A stretch of DNA of 64,000 bases from Flavobacterium cauense R2A-7 (lineage in GTDB: Bacteria > Bacteroidota > Bacteroidia > Flavobacteriales > Flavobacteriaceae), in assembly GCF_000498475.1 (NCBI RefSeq), contig NZ_AVBI01000019.1, positions 647,268-711,267 on the forward strand. The letters are read 5' to 3'. The stretch's first letter is position 1, and each line of letters opens with the position of its first letter. Positions 61,197 through 64,000 of the stretch are shown one piece after another. The position numbers and the translations under genes are program-made. The notes under the pieces were generated by a model. It ran no database searches. It was not told the origin of the DNA and saw nothing but the letters and a program-made list of their open reading frames with translations.

Positions 61197-63643
61197 TAAT
61201 TATCGACATTTAGTGTCACTTTTATGGCTCTGTATTGCGCAACCGCCTCAAAACTATTCAGCACCCGTTGGATAGTTTTTTTTGTTTGTCCCAAATGGTT
61301 TTGATTCGGAATCTTGATTAAAATTGTTCGGATATATTCATTACGAATCCGACTGATTGCTGGCTCTTCCGGACCTAAAACAGGAAGCTGAAGTTGCTGC
61401 ACCAAAACATTGTACAACCACAGCGAACCTTCTTTCAGCTTGTCAAAATCCCGATGTTTCAATGTTAATTTCACCAAACGATAATACGGCGGATATTTGA
61501 AATTATGACGTTCATACACCTGCTCGTTATACATTCCGCTATAATCATTATTCACAACCTGTTGAATAATATTATGATACGGATTGTACGTCTGAATCAT
61601 CACTTTTCCTCTTTTCTCAGAACGCCCTGCCCTGCCCGACACCTGCATCATCATCTGATAGGCGCGCTCGTGCGAACGAAAATCGGGTTGGTTCAACATA
61701 TTATCGGCATTCATTACGCCGACCAGTGTTACGTTATCAAAATGCAATCCTTTGGCGAGCATTTGTGTTCCGACCAAAACATCAATTTCCTGATTTTTAA
61801 ACGCATCGATAATTTTTTCGTAGCCGAATTTTCCTCGAGTGGTATCCTGATCCATTCTTCCGATGGTTTTTTCCGGAAAAAGGGCTTTCAGTTCGATTTC
61901 AATCTGCTCGGTACCGAAACCTTTCGTAGACAGATCAACCGACTGGCAAGCGTGACAATGCGTAGGATTCGCAATCGAATGGCCGCAATAATGACAACGC
62001 AACTGGTTTTTGAATTTGTAGTAGGTCAGACTCACATCGCAACTTGGACATTGCGGTACATGTCCGCACGTCATACATTCCACGAATGGCGAATAGCCGC
62101 GGCGGTTCTGAAACAAAATTACCTGTTCCCCTTTAGACAAGGCTTCTGTCATCGCTTCGAGCAAATCGTCACTGAAATGCCCGTTCATTTTCTTCCGTTT
62201 GTATTTGTCTTTTAAATCAACCAGATAGATTTCGGGTAAAACCACATTACCGTAACGCTCGAAAAGCTCCACTAAACCGTATTTTTTTGCTTTTACGTTG
62301 TGATAGGTTTCCAGACTTGGCGTAGCCGAACCCAACAAAACTTTAGCTTTATGCTGCGATGCCAAAACAATTGCCGCATCACGGGCATGATATCTCGGCG
62401 CCGGATCGAATTGTTTGAAAGTCTGCTCGTGCTCTTCGTCGATAACAATCAATCCTAAGTTTGAAAAAGGCAAAAACAAAGCCGAACGTGCTCCAATCAC
62501 AATCTTCGCTTTATCCGAATTTTGCAACACCTGATTCCATACTTCGATGCGTTCGTTGTTCGAATATTTAGAATGAAAAACCGCCACCTGATTGCCAAAA
62601 TAAGCCGTCAATCGCGTTACCAATTGTGTCGTTAAAGCGATTTCGGGAAGCAAATACAAAACCTGTTCGCCTTTAGCGATATATTCTTCTATTAATTTAA
62701 TGTAAATTTCGGTTTTACCCGAAGCCGTTACGCCATGCAATAATGTTACAGCATGTTGTCCGAAGTTTTCTTTAACCTCTTCAAACGCTTTTTGTTGCGG
62801 CTGACTCAACTGAAAACCGGCATCCGTATTTTGTTCGAAGGAGACACGATCTTCCGCGATATAATATTCTTCGAAAATTTCTTTATCCACCAACGACTTC
62901 ACGACTGCCGAAGTACTTCCGGAAGTTTCCAACAATTTCTTAACCGATATTGGCTTTTTTTCCTTGGCATTCAGCTGAAAATAATGCAGTACCAGTTCGC
63001 GTTGTTTTTGGGCGCGGGAAAGGATTTCCATTAGTTCCGATAATTGTTCCTGTTGCAGAAATTCCGCTTGCAAACGAATGTATCGGGTTAATTTCGGTTT
63101 GTATTTTTCGGCGACTTCTTCCTGCAAGAGCAATACATTTTTAGCAAGCATTGCATTTAAAATCGGAAATACATTTTTCTTCCCGAGGATGGAAACAATG
63201 TCTTCCACTTTTAAGGACGATTGCTGTTGCAACGCTTGGTAAATAAGGAATTCACTGTCGGAAAGCTCTTTTGCATCGATAGTAACATCGTTTTGAGCCG
63301 AAATAATGGTTTCGCTTTCCAATAAAAATCCGGACGGCAAAGCGCTTTTAAATACTTCTCCAATGGAACACATGTAATAGTTTGCAATCCACTGCCAATG
63401 TTCGATTTGGAATTCGTTTACCACCGGAGCCTCATCTAATATCTGATGAATTTCTTTGGCCTGATAAAGCGTTGGTACGTTCTGGTGCAAATCGATTACC
63501 AAAGCGGTGTAGATTTTGCTTTTTCCGAAAGGTACGGCCACGCGCATTCCTTTTTGGATATACTGAAACTCGGCTTCAGAAACCAGATAAGTGAATGTTT
63601 TGGGTAAGGCTAACGGTAAAACGACTTCTACGAAATGCGGCAT
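61193..63643 (-). CDS. priA: primosomal protein N' (replication restart helicase PriA)
   Basis: Recognises stalled forks and reloads the replicative helicase. 816 residues. N-terminal DNA-binding domain 1-110; helicase core with Walker A HGVTASGKTEIYI and the DEEH box VIDEEHEQTFK; paired zinc clusters (CMTCGHVPQCPSC, CHYCGHS, CHACQS) between the RecA lobes; SGRAGRSEKRGKV motif VI. Promoter element at 63661-63668. Confidence 0.96.
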   Translation of the reverse strand: MPHFVEVVLPLALPKTFTYLVSEAEFQYIQKGMRVAVPFGKSKIYTALVIDLHQNVPTLYQAKEIHQILDEAPVVNEFQIEHWQWIANYYMCSIGEVFKSALPSGFLLESETIISAQNDVTIDAKELSDSEFLIYQALQQQSSLKVEDIVSILGKKNVFPILNAMLAKNVLLLQEEVAEKYKPKLTRYIRLQAEFLQQEQLSELMEILSRAQKQRELVLHYFQLNAKEKKPISVKKLLETSGSTSAVVKSLVDKEIFEEYYIAEDRVSFEQNTDAGFQLSQPQQKAFEEVKENFGQHAVTLLHGVTASGKTEIYIKLIEEYIAKGEQVLYLLPEIALTTQLVTRLTAYFGNQVAVFHSKYSNNERIEVWNQVLQNSDKAKIVIGARSALFLPFSNLGLIVIDEEHEQTFKQFDPAPRYHARDAAIVLASQHKAKVLLGSATPSLETYHNVKAKKYGLVELFERYGNVVLPEIYLVDLKDKYKRKKMNGHFSDDLLEAMTEALSKGEQVILFQNRRGYSPFVECMTCGHVPQCPSCDVSLTYYKFKNQLRCHYCGHSIANPTHCHACQSVDLSTKGFGTEQIEIELKALFPEKTIGRMDQDTTRGKFGYEKIIDAFKNQEIDVLVGTQMLAKGLHFDNVTLVGVMNADNMLNQPDFRSHERAYQMMMQVSGRAGRSEKRGKVMIQTYNPYHNIIQQVVNNDYSGMYNEQVYERHNFKYPPYYRLVKLTLKHRDFDKLKEGSLWLYNVLVQQLQLPVLGPEEPAISRIRNEYIRTILIKIPNQNHLGQTKKTIQRVLNSFEAVAQYRAIKVTLNVDNY

Positions 63644-63660
63644 AAATGACTTTTGAGTTA

Positions 63661-63668
63661 CAAATATA
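63661..63668 (-). promoter_or_regulatory. -7 promoter element of priA
   Basis: The minus strand reads TATATTTG, 17 bases before the ATG. Confidence 0.5.
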
Positions 63669-63747
63669 AGTTACCGCGATTTATTTTGGATGCTAATTTG
63701 AAAAATTGATTGGGATTGATTTAACCGTTGGATGTTGTTGATTTAAC

Positions 63748-63786
63748 CGCAAAGAGCGCAAAGGGGTTTCGCAAAAGCCTCAAAGA
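63748..63786 (+). repeat. CGCAAAG-type intergenic near-repeat
   Basis: CGCAAAGAG, CGCAAAGGG, CGCAAAAG, CTCAAAG in succession. A phrase I recall as common between genes in flavobacteria; no function seen. Confidence 0.4.
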
Positions 63787-63848
63787 CAGTTTGGTCAGGA
63801 TACAGGAATTTTCACAATCGTTCCAAAAGGTTTTAAAGTTCCTCCTTC

Positions 63849-63960
63849 AGCCCTGATGGGAGCGGCATCCTTTTTCTTTCGTTGAGGCTCTCACCGAAAG
63901 AAAAAGATAGAGCGGACAGCAGGAACAGGGTTTCCAAATATGCCCAAACCATTCGCTCCA
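63849..63960 (+). repeat. structured intergenic repeat, copy D
   Basis: Opens AGCCCTGATGGGAGCGG, then CATC, a perfect 12-bp stem CTTTTTCTTTCG (63870-63881) / CGAAAGAAAAAG (63895-63906), then AGAGCGGACAGCAGGAACAGGG and a closing TTCGCTCC. Outer arms CCCTG / CAGGG and GGAGCG / CGCTCC are complementary. Confidence 0.8.
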
Positions 63961-64000
63961 AAATAGTATTACTTAAATCTGTCATTCCGACGCAGGAGGA

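Larger units (their letters stand above)
63644..64000. other. right-edge intergenic region, no gene seen
   Basis: Holds the priA promoter element, the CGCAAAG phrase, repeat copy D and, at 63979-64000, the opening of another intergenic phrase (GTCATTCCGACGCAGGAGGA). No open frame here is supported by a leader or family resemblance. Confidence 0.6.

Noticed and set aside
61505..62215. 236-codon plus-strand open frame inside priA
   Set aside because: Antisense of the conserved helicase core; composition is unlike real proteins of this genome.

Overview
The window is a chromosomal segment from a member of the Bacteroidota, almost certainly family Flavobacteriaceae and probably Flavobacterium or a close relative. 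The evidence is AT-rich DNA, promoters of the Bacteroidota type (-7 element TAnnTTTG, often with TTG/TTTG about 18-22 bases upstream), A-rich leaders instead of Shine-Dalgarno sites, proteins ending in type IX secretion (T9SS) sorting domains, an RprX/RprY-like two-component pair, a bacillithiol-type YtxJ protein, FabV, and the gene order bamD-rpoZ-coaBC-DUF4835-recN. Species cannot be named from the sequence alone. I saw no tRNA, rRNA, insertion sequence, prophage or CRISPR array. This is mostly core chromosome.

Layout. 1-10.8 kb: the 5' end of a PLP-dependent cysteine/cystathionine synthase, oligopeptidase B, YbaB, a long RluA-type pseudouridine synthase, threonine aldolase, prfB with its programmed +1 frameshift, a barrel protein, glyA and fahA with divergent overlapping promoters. 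11-17.3 kb: envelope proteins (lipoprotein, beta-propeller protein, T9SS-exported amidase, TonB-dependent receptor). 17.3-26.5 kb: ytxJ and clpB, then a non-coding stretch with a structured repeat and a 21-bp tandem array, an MFS transporter, small hypotheticals, OmpW, smpB, an HTH regulator and pcm. 26.6-35.6 kb: a plus-strand run from a Gfo/Idh/MocA oxidoreductase to an acyl-ACP thioesterase, including an exonuclease/GIY-YIG fusion, a potassium-channel-like protein with a zinc-ribbon tail, and miaA.

35.8-52 kb: a minus-strand run with rprY/rprX, coaE, a glycosyltransferase, two paralogous T9SS cargo proteins, fabV, recN, DUF4835, coaBC, rpoZ, bamD, ferritin, dapA and a DUF6913-like gene. 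52-53.8 kb: a 5'-nucleotidase split into two genes. 53.7-58.6 kb: ligA followed by four small paralogous membrane proteins, mostly overlapping end to end. 58.6-63.6 kb: DUF6495-like gene, rplI-rpsR-rpsF, a LytTR response regulator and priA.

The least explained parts are (a) a family of structured intergenic repeats with four divergent copies in this window, (b) a nine-unit 21-bp array that on the minus strand encodes a cysteine-every-seven-residues peptide interrupted by TGA exactly at a cysteine position, (c) the four YhhN-like paralogues coupled to ligA, and (d) the channel with a cytoplasmic Cys4 ribbon. Several gene starts were chosen downstream of longer TTG-initiated frames because the longer frames run through recognisable promoters.
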